Positions 9,011 to 16,825 of a stretch of 21,187 nt of DNA are shown in pieces. Each line of letters opens with the position of its first letter. Positions within the stretch are counted from its first letter, which is position 1. Both the position numbers and the translations under genes were made by a program. Source of the DNA: CAYURR01 sp964446745 (GTDB lineage: Bacteria; Bacillota; Clostridia; Lachnospirales; WQUN01); assembly GCA_964446745.1 (NCBI GenBank), contig CAYURR010000031.1, positions 1 through 21,187 of the forward strand. The letters run 5' to 3'. The notes under the pieces were generated by a model, which was given only the letters and a program-made list of their open reading frames with translations, was not told the origin of the DNA and made no database searches.

Positions 9011-10069
9011 TTATACGTTAACCTTTACACATGTACCCTTTTCATCGGATTCAAATGCTGCGTCGATAACCCTTAACACTCTCATTACAGAATCAGGCGT
9101 AACCGCAAGCTGCGCCTTACCATCCATAGTGTCGATGACATTTCTATAGAACTCTATCCAGTCTGTCTTTATTTCGGGCAGCGGCAGCTCCGAAAGCGTT
9201 TCCTTCGGACGCGGAGCCATCGTACGTGTCGGGCCTGCAGCCGTCTGAACGATCTCGGGTTCCCAGTCAAGCTCCATCTGCTTTGCGTGTACAATCTTGC
9301 CGTCGCATTCCCATCCGTTCAATATCAACGAACCCCCATCACCGTTTATATACCAGCGCGGCATGGGTTGTAGGCAGTATGTACCTACCTCGATCTGCGC
9401 GGTGAGACCACTCTCGAAACGCAGTATGAGCTTGTCATAGTCGTCTACCTCAGGTGTTTTGATCTTATGTAGGTTGCAATAAACCTCTGTTACCTTTTCA
9501 TTTATCATGAACATGATCTGATCAATAAGATGCACGCCCCAATCCAACAGCATTCCACCGCCTGCGACCTTGTACGCACGCCAGCCGGCTACGACGCCAT
9601 TTTGACCATGTACGCGTGATTCAATCGTGTATGGCTTGCCCACTAGACCCTCTGCAATCGCCTTTTTAACGATATTAAAGTCGGTATCCCAGCGTCTGTT
9701 TTGATGAACCGTAAAGATAACGTTATTCTTCTTCGAAGCATCTATCATTTCCTGCAATTCGCCGCAATTCATTGCCACGGGCTTTTCGCATACGACGGTC
9801 TTGCCGGCGTTCATTGCCATAATAGAGTATTCTTTGTGGAAATTGTTCGGGGTCGCAACCAATATGATGTCAACATCATCCTGTGCCAATAATTCCTCTG
9901 CGGAGTTATAGGGGGTCAACCCATCCGCTTTAGCACGTTCAAGTTGCGCGGGATCGATGTCGTAAGCGGCGACGGCCTTAAATCCGTCCAAACGCTTGCA
10001 ATTCGTCTGATGCCAACCGGCCATTCCGCCGTAACCAATGATACCCAACTTGTGCTTCAAATCATTCAT
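9011..10069 (-). CDS. Gfo/Idh/MocA-family NAD(P)-dependent oxidoreductase
   Basis: A 352 aa cytoplasmic dehydrogenase of the family that acts on sugars, inositols and related polyols; the substrate cannot be read from the sequence. The N-terminal Rossmann fold shows LGIIGYGGMAG (8-18), with an acidic Asp near 37 at the end of strand 2 (AAYDIDP). The family motif CEKP (94-97) carries the conserved Lys, and GGGMLLDWGVHLID (170-183) carries the catalytic-region Asp and His. Length is normal. The annotated ATG is directly abutted by GGGAG with no spacer, while a TTG at 10060 would have a 9-nt spacer; either start keeps the whole Rossmann fold. It has its own sigma-A-type promoter at 10146-10174 and ends 36 bp before a hairpin. 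Confidence 0.9.
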   Translation of the reverse strand: MNDLKHKLGIIGYGGMAGWHQTNCKRLDGFKAVAAYDIDPAQLERAKADGLTPYNSAEELLAQDDVDIILVATPNNFHKEYSIMAMNAGKTVVCEKPVAMNCGELQEMIDASKKNNVIFTVHQNRRWDTDFNIVKKAIAEGLVGKPYTIESRVHGQNGVVAGWRAYKVAGGGMLLDWGVHLIDQIMFMINEKVTEVYCNLHKIKTPEVDDYDKLILRFESGLTAQIEVGTYCLQPMPRWYINGDGGSLILNGWECDGKIVHAKQMELDWEPEIVQTAAGPTRTMAPRPKETLSELPLPEIKTDWIEFYRNVIDTMDGKAQLAVTPDSVMRVLRVIDAAFESDEKGTCVKVNV

Positions 10070-10145
10070 CTCCCATAAAAGATAGAGTCAGCCACTTAGG
10101 GAACCGTGTAATAAATTCTGTGTAGTTCATATGCGGCTCACAAGC

Positions 10146-10174
10146 ATTATACAATGAACAATTCCCTTTTTCAA
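10146..10174 (-). promoter_or_regulatory. sigma-A-type promoter of the oxidoreductase gene
   Basis: On the minus strand TTGAAA (10174-10169), a 17-nt spacer and TATAAT (10151-10146) match the vegetative consensus at 5/6 and 6/6. The -35 overlaps the stop codon of the upstream HMA gene. A start near 10139 would leave a leader of about 70 nt before the oxidoreductase ATG. Confidence 0.75.
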
Positions 10175-10389
10175 TCCACATCATAGCCTGTGTCTTCAAT
10201 GGCTGCTACAGCAGTCGCACTAAGATCAGATGCAGATATAACCGACAAGTCATAATCAATCTCTACTATGCCTGTCTTTGCGCTCGCCTCGCAATTCCTA
10301 ACGCCATTTATCTCAATTATGGCCTTTTTTACTGCGTTCTCACAATGTGAGCAAGACATACCCTTTACTTTTAACTCAAGTTTATCCAT
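10171..10389 (-). CDS. small HMA-domain metallochaperone (CopZ-like)
   Basis: A single heavy-metal-associated domain of 72 aa with the metal-binding loop GMSCSHCENAV (Cys13 and Cys16), followed by a predicted beta-alpha-beta-beta-alpha-beta pattern over its whole length. The family carries Cu(I), or sometimes other soft metals, to P-type ATPases or to a regulator. Two tandem ATGs are possible (10392 and 10389). AGGAGG ends 4 nt before the first and 7 nt before the second, so I use the second. No copA, csoR or copY gene is adjacent, so the metal and partner are unknown. It has no visible terminator; the next gene's promoter begins on its stop codon. Confidence 0.85.
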   Translation of the reverse strand: MDKLELKVKGMSCSHCENAVKKAIIEINGVRNCEASAKTGIVEIDYDLSVISASDLSATAVAAIEDTGYDVD

Positions 10390-10472
10390 CATACAACCTC
10401 CTAAAGTTTTTATAACCCCTGCTAATACATCTACAAATAGTATTCGATATTCTTATAGAATTTGAATCCTCA

Positions 10473-10501
10473 TTGTAATTATTCTTAGATTGTAATATAG
10501 T
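10473..10501 (+). promoter_or_regulatory. candidate sigma-A promoter of the c-di-GMP gene pair
   Basis: TTGTAA (10473-10478), 17 nt, TATAGT (10496-10501): 4/6 and 5/6 matches to consensus. A start near 10508 would leave about 30 nt of leader containing the GAGGA ribosome site at 10528. It lies in the AT-rich divergent gap (10390-10537) between the HMA gene and the cyclase gene. Confidence 0.5.
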
Positions 10502-10537
10502 AACTCAAATAATTCAATATAATAAATGAGGACGATT

Positions 10538-12415
10538 ATGAATTTATTTGGCTCATTAAAGAAACATGCCATTGTAATAGCCATCGCAATATCTATGACC
10601 GTTCTTTTATTCTTAAGCGTAAACACCTTTATAGAGCATCTGCGCCAATATGAAGAGCAAGCTACCGACCACGAATTAGAAAACATATCTATAAGTAATA
10701 CATTAGCCATGCGCAATACAATAGACAGTTATATTACGACCTTAAACGCCATATCCACTACACTTGAGGAATACGATGACCCCACAGATCCACTGGTTAT
10801 AGCACTATTGAACCGCTTGGCTATACAAAACGGTTTCCTACGCCTTGCTATAAACTATGCAAACGGTCTCAGTTACACATCAGACGGCAATGTCCTAGAC
10901 TTTTCCTCACTGGGGGGTCTTGAGAGGATAACAAATGCCGAGACCTATATCGACGATGTTGCAGACACATTATTAGAAAGCGAGCCGGCTATTCAAATTC
11001 ATGTCCCGATGTGGAGCAAGCATGGTAAACCGTTTGCTTCATTGCGTGCGGCGATTCGTACATCGGACCTGAGCAAAAACCTCGACAAGAACCTATTTTG
11101 GGATCAAGGTGGTTACAGTGTTGTAGACGGAAATGGGCGATATGTTGCATCGAACTCTTTAGTCGACAACCAACTTTCAAAATTAAACTTTTTAGTAGAA
11201 ATGAGTAAAAAAGCTTACAAACCCGGAAACGCATACGATGATATTACCGGTGCGTTTACCAATAATACAAAGGCTCACACATCATATATGGACAAGGGTA
11301 CGCTTATGCATGTGCATATCAACCCTTTAGGCATAAATAACTGGATGATGCTGACCATGCATGATGAAAGTAAGGTAGCAGCACGTTCAGGCATCTATGT
11401 CAAATACGCAATGAGGATGATGGTTCAAATTACCTGCATCCTTTTGTTTGTCTTTCTTTACGCATATATCACACAAAGAAAATCTCGCGAAACGGCTATA
11501 CTGAACGAGAATTGCTTTCGTGCGCTCGCCGAGCAAACCAATAAAGCAATCATAGAGTGGACATTTTCATTACGCAGAATAACATCTGTATCCAATTTTA
11601 GAGAAACCTTTAATAGAGAAATTTTTACTATAAATCGAGAGCAAGACGCCATTAGTGCAAATGCCATCCATATACAGGATAAGGATGTATTCATAGACAG
11701 CTTTAATAAAATAACCTCGGGACAGAACGTAGCACAGGCACGATTCAGGATATCTGATGATAGAGGAACGTTTCACTGGTGTGAATTTTCTGGTGTTGTG
11801 GTAAATGACCGACGTGGAAAACCATATAAGGCTATCTGGTCACTCGAGAATATCGATGGGCAGATAAAAAAGGAAGAATCCTTAAACAAAGATGCTCAAA
11901 CAGATAATCTTACAGGTTTATACAACAAAAAAACCTCCGAATTTATGATCTCGGAGGCGTTAAAGACATCAAAAAACACCGACCTGCATGCACTGATTTG
12001 TTTGGACTTGGACAATTTTAAGGGCGTCAACGATACATTCGGGCATATGTACGGCGATGATGTGCTCAAAGAGGTAACACAAAAGATCAAGAGCGTCTTT
12101 CGTAGCAGCGACATCTTAGGTCGTTTTGGTGGCGATGAATTCCTATTTTTAATACGAGATATACCGGAAAAGGATTTCGCAAAGAAAAAGGCGGCTACAT
12201 TGAACCATTTCATTAAAAAGACATACTCTGTCGACAGTAAGGATGTAACAGTATCCGCAAGTATTGGTATAGCGTTTTTCCCATCAGACGCACAGATCTA
12301 TGATGAACTATACAGAAAGGCCGATCACGCATCATATTTGGCCAAGCGATCCGGTAAGGATAATTATATTGTTTACGAGGAAGCAGAGCATGATAATGTT
12401 GAAGCAATTAAGTAA
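10538..12415 (+). CDS. membrane diguanylate cyclase: Cache-like sensor, PAS-like and GGDEF domains
   Basis: Makes cyclic di-GMP from two GTP. Numbered from the ATG at 10538 (625 aa): TM1 (about 11-31), an extracytoplasmic Cache-like sensor (about 35-285, including YSVVDGNGRYVASN), TM2 (about 292-312), a PAS-like domain (about 325-445, with RGTFHWCEFSG) and GGDEF (about 452-617). The catalytic motif GGDEF is intact at 531-535, as is LDLDNFKGVNDTFGH for metal and GTP binding. RSSD (522-525) lies exactly five residues before GGDEF, the position of the inhibitory product-binding I-site. Activity with feedback inhibition is therefore expected. The ATG at 10538 has GAGGA 5 nt upstream; the in-frame ATG at 10526 overlaps that site and has none of its own. 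The last 26 nt overlap the next gene. Confidence 0.92.
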   Translation: MNLFGSLKKHAIVIAIAISMTVLLFLSVNTFIEHLRQYEEQATDHELENISISNTLAMRNTIDSYITTLNAISTTLEEYDDPTDPLVIALLNRLAIQNGFLRLAINYANGLSYTSDGNVLDFSSLGGLERITNAETYIDDVADTLLESEPAIQIHVPMWSKHGKPFASLRAAIRTSDLSKNLDKNLFWDQGGYSVVDGNGRYVASNSLVDNQLSKLNFLVEMSKKAYKPGNAYDDITGAFTNNTKAHTSYMDKGTLMHVHINPLGINNWMMLTMHDESKVAARSGIYVKYAMRMMVQITCILLFVFLYAYITQRKSRETAILNENCFRALAEQTNKAIIEWTFSLRRITSVSNFRETFNREIFTINREQDAISANAIHIQDKDVFIDSFNKITSGQNVAQARFRISDDRGTFHWCEFSGVVVNDRRGKPYKAIWSLENIDGQIKKEESLNKDAQTDNLTGLYNKKTSEFMISEALKTSKNTDLHALICLDLDNFKGVNDTFGHMYGDDVLKEVTQKIKSVFRSSDILGRFGGDEFLFLIRDIPEKDFAKKKAATLNHFIKKTYSVDSKDVTVSASIGIAFFPSDAQIYDELYRKADHASYLAKRSGKDNYIVYEEAEHDNVEAIK

Positions 12416-14603
12416 AATTAAAATTATATCTGCATTATGCGCGATCCTACTCACAGTACTAATGGTTCTAATTTCGTTAAATGCTGTGATTAAAAACGAA
12501 TTGTCAAATTCACTCTCTAATTCACTTGAAGAGGTTATGAGGCAGCAAGCATATAACCTTAGCTTAAAGCTTGGGGACGAGCGTAATTTCATCAAAACCC
12601 TTGGAGAGGTATTAGCAAAGACTTGCGATGTCAACGATATTTCGGTAAATACACTGAGCGCGATATCCCGCGAATCTGATTTTGAATATATCGCCGTATC
12701 TGATGAATTTGGTTATGCGTTCAGTAACAGTGATAACCGTTTCTTCATTGGTGATCATAGTTTCTTTGTGCATTCACTGACTGGCGAAACTTTGATTTCG
12801 GAACCGCAACCCTCCCGTATTCGCCCGATAAATGTTATCACAATATCTGCTCCAATCATTTACGAGGACAAGGTAATAGGCGTGATAATGGGCTCATACT
12901 CAACCGATAAGCTCAATTCGCTATTACTAAATTCCTTTAGCGGCAATGGATATACGTATATTACCAACAACAAGGGCGATATCATTGCAGAGACACGAAA
13001 TGACTATAACATTACATCCCCATCTAAAAACTTTTTTGATGATCTTGAGGCTGCCAAATTTGTTAATGGCGATAATTTCGATGCAATAAGTATAAACTTG
13101 TCCGACAAAAGCAGTGGGTTTTCCGAATACGTGCTCCACGGTAAAAAAAGGATGATGCGCTATTCTACGATAGACATCAATAACTGGTATGTCTTTGCCA
13201 TCATACCAGAAGAATCATTGCTGTTGTTTGCAAACTCTATGGTCTTGCTTGTTCTTATACCATCTGTGTTATTTGTGTTTGTTTTGATCCTGCTATTCGT
13301 GTGGCTCTGGAACCGCCAAAAGGCTCGCATGTCGGAGCTTTCAGAAATAGCCTTTACAGACAGCCTGACCGGAGCGCCTACGCTCATCAAATTCAAACTA
13401 GACGCACAGCGTATACTCGATAAAAGCCCGGATACAAAATTTCTGCTTGTTATAAACGATATAGACAAGTTTAAAGTCATAAATCAAACCCTTGGCTATG
13501 CCGAAGGTGATCGTATGCTACGCAATATGGCCCGCGCTATGGAGCACTCAATGTGCAGCGATAAAGAAACATACGCACGTTATAATGTCGATGAGTTTAT
13601 ATTACTGCATGAATATATATCCGAAGATCATTTGCTATGCAGGCGCCAGGTATTCGTTGACGCGTTCCACTCTCTGATGGGTGATGACTACTCGTTATCA
13701 TTCAAGTTTCCATCCGGACACTATTATTTATTTTCCGAGGACACTACAGATATAAATATAGCGATAGAAAAAGCTAATATCGCGCATCGAAAAGCAAAGC
13801 AGCAAAACACGGATATATGTATATATGATGCCTCAATGATCCAGGAAGGTATAAATATCAAAAACATTGAAATCAGAATGGAAGCCGCACTCAACAACGG
13901 TGAGTTTCAGTTGTTTTTACAACGCAAATGGGATTTGATTGACGAAACCCCGGTAGGTGCAGAAGCTTTGGCTCGTTGGAAATATGACGGAAAATCATAT
14001 AAACAGCCCAATGAATTCATCCCAGTGTTTGAACAAAACGGTTTTATCACAAAGCTCGATATGTACATCTTTGAAGAAGTGTGCCGCTATCTCAGGATGC
14101 TGATCGAGCACAAACAGGAACCCTTCCGTATATCCGTAAACTTTTCTCGTAAGCATCTGTACAACAAAAACTTAGTATCCGAGCTATGCGACATTGCGGA
14201 CAGATATCATATCCCGCATGATTTGCTTGAAATCGAGATCACCGAAACCACAGTCATGAACAACCAACAGGCACTAATCGACCTGATATCAGAACTGCAC
14301 GGCATGGGCTTTCATATGTCCATGGACGACTTCGGCACCGGCTATTCGTCGCTTGGGCTTTTGAGGAGCCTTCCTGTGAATGTATTAAAACTCGATCGAA
14401 GCTTTTTTATTGATAACAACGATACAGAGCGTACACATATCGTGCTGTCCAATGTTATTAAAATGTCTAAAGAACTCGGTATTAAGACTGTCGCCGAAGG
14501 TATAGAGCTAAGAGAACATGTTGATTATCTAAGAGAAATCGGTTGCGATATGGTTCAAGGGTTTTATTATTCAAGGCCAATGCCCGCCCATGAGCTCGAG
14601 TAG
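12390..14603 (+). CDS. membrane c-di-GMP phosphodiesterase: Cache-like sensor, degenerate GGDEF, intact EAL
   Basis: Predicted to hydrolyse c-di-GMP to pGpG. From the ATG at 12390 (737 aa): TM1 (about 9-31), a Cache-like extracytoplasmic sensor (about 35-275, with GYTYITNNKGDIIA), TM2 (about 281-307), a GGDEF-fold domain (about 320-475) and EAL (about 490-735). The GGDEF signature is replaced by NVDEF (399-403), although NDIDKFKVINQTLG is kept. It should therefore not make c-di-GMP but could still bind GTP. The EAL residues are present: EALARW (525-530), SVNFS, EIEITET, DDFGTGYSS (646-654), KLDRS, AEGIE and QGFYYSRPM. I chose the ATG at 12390 because GAGGA lies 8 nt upstream within the cyclase gene. 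The 26-nt overlap suggests coupled translation. It ends 12 bp from the convergent pyrC-like gene. Confidence 0.92.
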   Translation: MIMLKQLSKIKIISALCAILLTVLMVLISLNAVIKNELSNSLSNSLEEVMRQQAYNLSLKLGDERNFIKTLGEVLAKTCDVNDISVNTLSAISRESDFEYIAVSDEFGYAFSNSDNRFFIGDHSFFVHSLTGETLISEPQPSRIRPINVITISAPIIYEDKVIGVIMGSYSTDKLNSLLLNSFSGNGYTYITNNKGDIIAETRNDYNITSPSKNFFDDLEAAKFVNGDNFDAISINLSDKSSGFSEYVLHGKKRMMRYSTIDINNWYVFAIIPEESLLLFANSMVLLVLIPSVLFVFVLILLFVWLWNRQKARMSELSEIAFTDSLTGAPTLIKFKLDAQRILDKSPDTKFLLVINDIDKFKVINQTLGYAEGDRMLRNMARAMEHSMCSDKETYARYNVDEFILLHEYISEDHLLCRRQVFVDAFHSLMGDDYSLSFKFPSGHYYLFSEDTTDINIAIEKANIAHRKAKQQNTDICIYDASMIQEGINIKNIEIRMEAALNNGEFQLFLQRKWDLIDETPVGAEALARWKYDGKSYKQPNEFIPVFEQNGFITKLDMYIFEEVCRYLRMLIEHKQEPFRISVNFSRKHLYNKNLVSELCDIADRYHIPHDLLEIEITETTVMNNQQALIDLISELHGMGFHMSMDDFGTGYSSLGLLRSLPVNVLKLDRSFFIDNNDTERTHIVLSNVIKMSKELGIKTVAEGIELREHVDYLREIGCDMVQGFYYSRPMPAHELE

Positions 14604-14615
14604 CGCTCTATCAAT

Positions 14616-15902
14616 TCAATCCCTCGCGTATATGGGTCGTCCGTCAACGAATGTATATAAAACACACGCAGCCGCCTCGTAACCGTTATGCATAGAAAAC
14701 TTTGCGCGTGATGCAAATTCTGAGGCCTTTATCCTATACCCGTTTTGTGTATCTACAACAAAGAAGTCTGCATCAGCACCGACCTCAATATGCCCCTTAC
14801 CTGCAAGGGCTAATATCCTCGCCGGTGTCTCAGACATCTTTTGTACGAGCTGCGGTAGCGTCAAAAGCCCCGTCTTTACAAGCTCTGTATAGCTTATAGC
14901 AAACAGTGACTCTATCGATGATATCCCAAATGACGCATTATCGAACTCCACCCTTTTACTCTCAATAGAATCTGGCGCGTGCCCGCTTGCGATCACATCG
15001 ATCGTACCGTCCGCGATGCCATATCTCACAGCCTCGAGATCACGACGCGTACGTAGCGGCGGTTTTATTTTCGCAAATGTGTTAAAGGTTTCGGCAACGT
15101 CTTCTGTCAGTGAAAAATACTGCGGTGAGGTGTCGCATGTGACGTTCACGCCCTCACGTTTAGCGGCACGTATCATACTGACGGAATGCTCCGTACTCAC
15201 AGCGTTTATATGCAGCCGTGCCTTTGTATGCCGCGCCAATATCAGGTTGCGTGCGACGATGATCTCCTCTGCCTCACGCGGTATTCCAGTCAGCCCTGTC
15301 CGTAAAGACAGATACCCCATATTCACAACCCCGCCGTTCGACAGATTGCAATCCTCGCAGATCGTCATTACTGGCAGGTCAAACATCCTACTGTAAAGCA
15401 TTATGTTTCGCAGCAGGTTTGCGTCCTGTACACAACGTCCCCCATCTGATACAGCTACAATACCCGCACGTTTCATTTCGCCTATCTCGGATATCTCCGC
15501 ACCCTCGGCGTTTCTCGTCATGCTGCCGCATGGGAATATATGCACAAGGGATTCCTCATTGCTCTTGGCCGACACATAATGCACGACCGTCTTATTATCT
15601 ATCACGGGACGCATATCCGGATGACAGAGTATCGACGTAACACCGGTTTTAGCAGCCGCCTTCGATACACTCTTGATATCCTCTTTGCTCTCATAATCCG
15701 GATCGCTGACACGGCAATGCATATCGATAAGCCCGGGTAGCAATGCCTTACCCTCAATATCCACAACATCGGCGTTTCTCGCATATGCAGCGTCTATAGA
15801 AGGTGAAATCTCCGTGATGATACCGTCGGCAGATAACACGTCATAGACACACGCATTGCCGTCTTTGCCGTACAGCGTGGCGTTTTTGATCAACAGCTTC
15901 AT
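14616..15902 (-). CDS. pyrC: dihydroorotase homologue lacking most metal ligands (PyrC'-like pseudoenzyme)
   Basis: The fold, length (428 aa) and landmarks are those of class I dihydroorotase (PGLIDMH, RPVIDN, GLTGIP, PPLR, GTIDVIAS, HAP). The active site is dismantled. Against HxHxR it has H62-C-R64-V-S66; the substrate Asn of MPNT is Asp96; SDDG is SDGG (D153 kept); HCED is I181-CED; the His of HxCHxST is A234; the Asn of KxNPPLR is Lys280; DHAPH is G307-HAPD. Only one metal-site His and D153 remain, so dihydroorotase activity is not expected. Pseudomonads have an inactive dihydroorotase homologue, PyrC', that is needed to assemble the PyrB holoenzyme, and pyrB-pyrC' overlap there too. Here the start overlaps the pyrB stop by 4 nt (ATGA). 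The frame is intact with no stops, so this is a maintained protein and not a decayed gene. Confidence 0.88.
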   Translation of the reverse strand: MKLLIKNATLYGKDGNACVYDVLSADGIITEISPSIDAAYARNADVVDIEGKALLPGLIDMHCRVSDPDYESKEDIKSVSKAAAKTGVTSILCHPDMRPVIDNKTVVHYVSAKSNEESLVHIFPCGSMTRNAEGAEISEIGEMKRAGIVAVSDGGRCVQDANLLRNIMLYSRMFDLPVMTICEDCNLSNGGVVNMGYLSLRTGLTGIPREAEEIIVARNLILARHTKARLHINAVSTEHSVSMIRAAKREGVNVTCDTSPQYFSLTEDVAETFNTFAKIKPPLRTRRDLEAVRYGIADGTIDVIASGHAPDSIESKRVEFDNASFGISSIESLFAISYTELVKTGLLTLPQLVQKMSETPARILALAGKGHIEVGADADFFVVDTQNGYRIKASEFASRAKFSMHNGYEAAACVLYTFVDGRPIYARD

Positions 15903-16825
15903 ACATTGATACCCCCTCTCATACTCATCAGATATAGCAGTGCCATTCGTATGGCCACACCGTTAGCAATCTGATCCTCCACGAGGCACTGCTTTGAATC
16001 GATAACACCCGATGATATTTCAACGCCCCTATTGATCGGACCCGGATGCATCACGATCGCGTCCGGCTTAGCGAGCCTTAATATCTCCTCATCAATCTTA
16101 AAGAAATCTCTGTATTCATAAAAAGATGGCAGTAGTCCTTTGTAAGCGTTTTCCTGCTGCAAGCGCGTGACCATGATCACATCCGCGTCTTTTACGGCCT
16201 CTCTTATGTCGTACACGATCCGTGGCCCAAAGCCTTCCCATTCATCAGGAACTAACGACGGAGGGCCCGATAGCGTAAGCTCAGTCTTGAGCTTTAGCAG
16301 TGCAAAGATATTACTCCTGCTCACGCGGCTATGTGAGATGTCTCCGATGATAGCAACCTTTAATCCTTCAAAGCTCCCCTTTTGCATCTTTATAGTCATC
16401 AGGTCTAATAAACTCTGGCTCGGGTTCTCATTAAAGCCATCACCCGCGTTTATAACACCGGCAGATACATTCTCAGCCAATAGTTTAGCACTGCCGGACA
16501 TCGGATGCCTGAGCACGATAAAGTCCCCGCCCATCTGATCGATGATCTGCCCGACCTCCGTTAGCTTTGTGACAGTCTTTGTCTCTGTGCTCATCGTCAT
16601 ATCCACAACGCTCGCACTCAAGTACTGTGCGGCCAGGTCATATGATAGCTTTGTACGTGAGCTCTTTTCATAAAACAGCAAAATCACAGAACGCCCTTGC
16701 AGATGCGGTACCTTCTTATTCTTTTGAGTCAATACGAGCTTCATGGTCTCTGCTGTATTTAATATAAACAGGATGTCCTCTGAAGACAGCTCCTTTATGC
16801 TGATAAAATCCTTTTTAAAGATCAT
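15899..16825 (-). CDS. pyrB: aspartate carbamoyltransferase catalytic chain homologue with altered active site
   Basis: The family joins carbamoyl phosphate to aspartate in pyrimidine synthesis. The 308 aa length is normal. Recognisable are KSSRTK (54-59) for the carbamoyl-phosphate loop STRTR, RHP (106-108), NAGDG (126-130), GDISHSRVSRSN (161-172), TRLQQE (220-225) and HPGPINRGVEI (260-270). Two key places deviate. The KGET motif of the 80s loop is gone; the stretch reads STETKTVTKLTE (79-90). HPTQ reads NPSQ, with Asn134 for the His that contacts the carbamoyl group. Ser52, Arg54, Arg105, Gln137, Arg167, Arg229 and Gln231 equivalents are kept (E. coli numbering). Activity is probably weak, altered or lost. 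Start and stop overlap rluD and pyrC by 4 nt each; GGGGGA precedes the ATG. Confidence 0.88.
   Translation of the reverse strand: MIFKKDFISIKELSSEDILFILNTAETMKLVLTQKNKKVPHLQGRSVILLFYEKSSRTKLSYDLAAQYLSASVVDMTMSTETKTVTKLTEVGQIIDQMGGDFIVLRHPMSGSAKLLAENVSAGVINAGDGFNENPSQSLLDLMTIKMQKGSFEGLKVAIIGDISHSRVSRSNIFALLKLKTELTLSGPPSLVPDEWEGFGPRIVYDIREAVKDADVIMVTRLQQENAYKGLLPSFYEYRDFFKIDEEILRLAKPDAIVMHPGPINRGVEISSGVIDSKQCLVEDQIANGVAIRMALLYLMSMRGGINV

Noticed and set aside
10409..10436. Minus-strand TTGTAG-16-TATAAA as the HMA gene promoter
   Set aside because: Transcription would begin at about the AGGAGG itself, leaving no usable leader; I could not find a convincing alternative.
10449..10461. ATTCT-TAT-AGAAT inverted repeat as a metal-regulator operator
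   Set aside because: Five-base arms in very AT-rich sequence are expected by chance, and no regulator gene is nearby.
10518..10523. TATAAT as the -10 for the cyclase gene
   Set aside because: It would place the transcription start on the ribosome site and lacks a -35; the pair at 10473-10501 has correct spacing and leader.
12300..12389. Long N-terminal extension of the phosphodiesterase beginning at 12300
   Set aside because: It would overlap the cyclase GGDEF domain by 116 nt and has no ribosome site; GAGGA before the ATG at 12390 and the TM1 position fit better.
14590..14630. Bidirectional terminator between the phosphodiesterase and pyrC-like genes
   Set aside because: Only GAGC/GCTC arms and no T-tract are present in or around the 12-bp gap.
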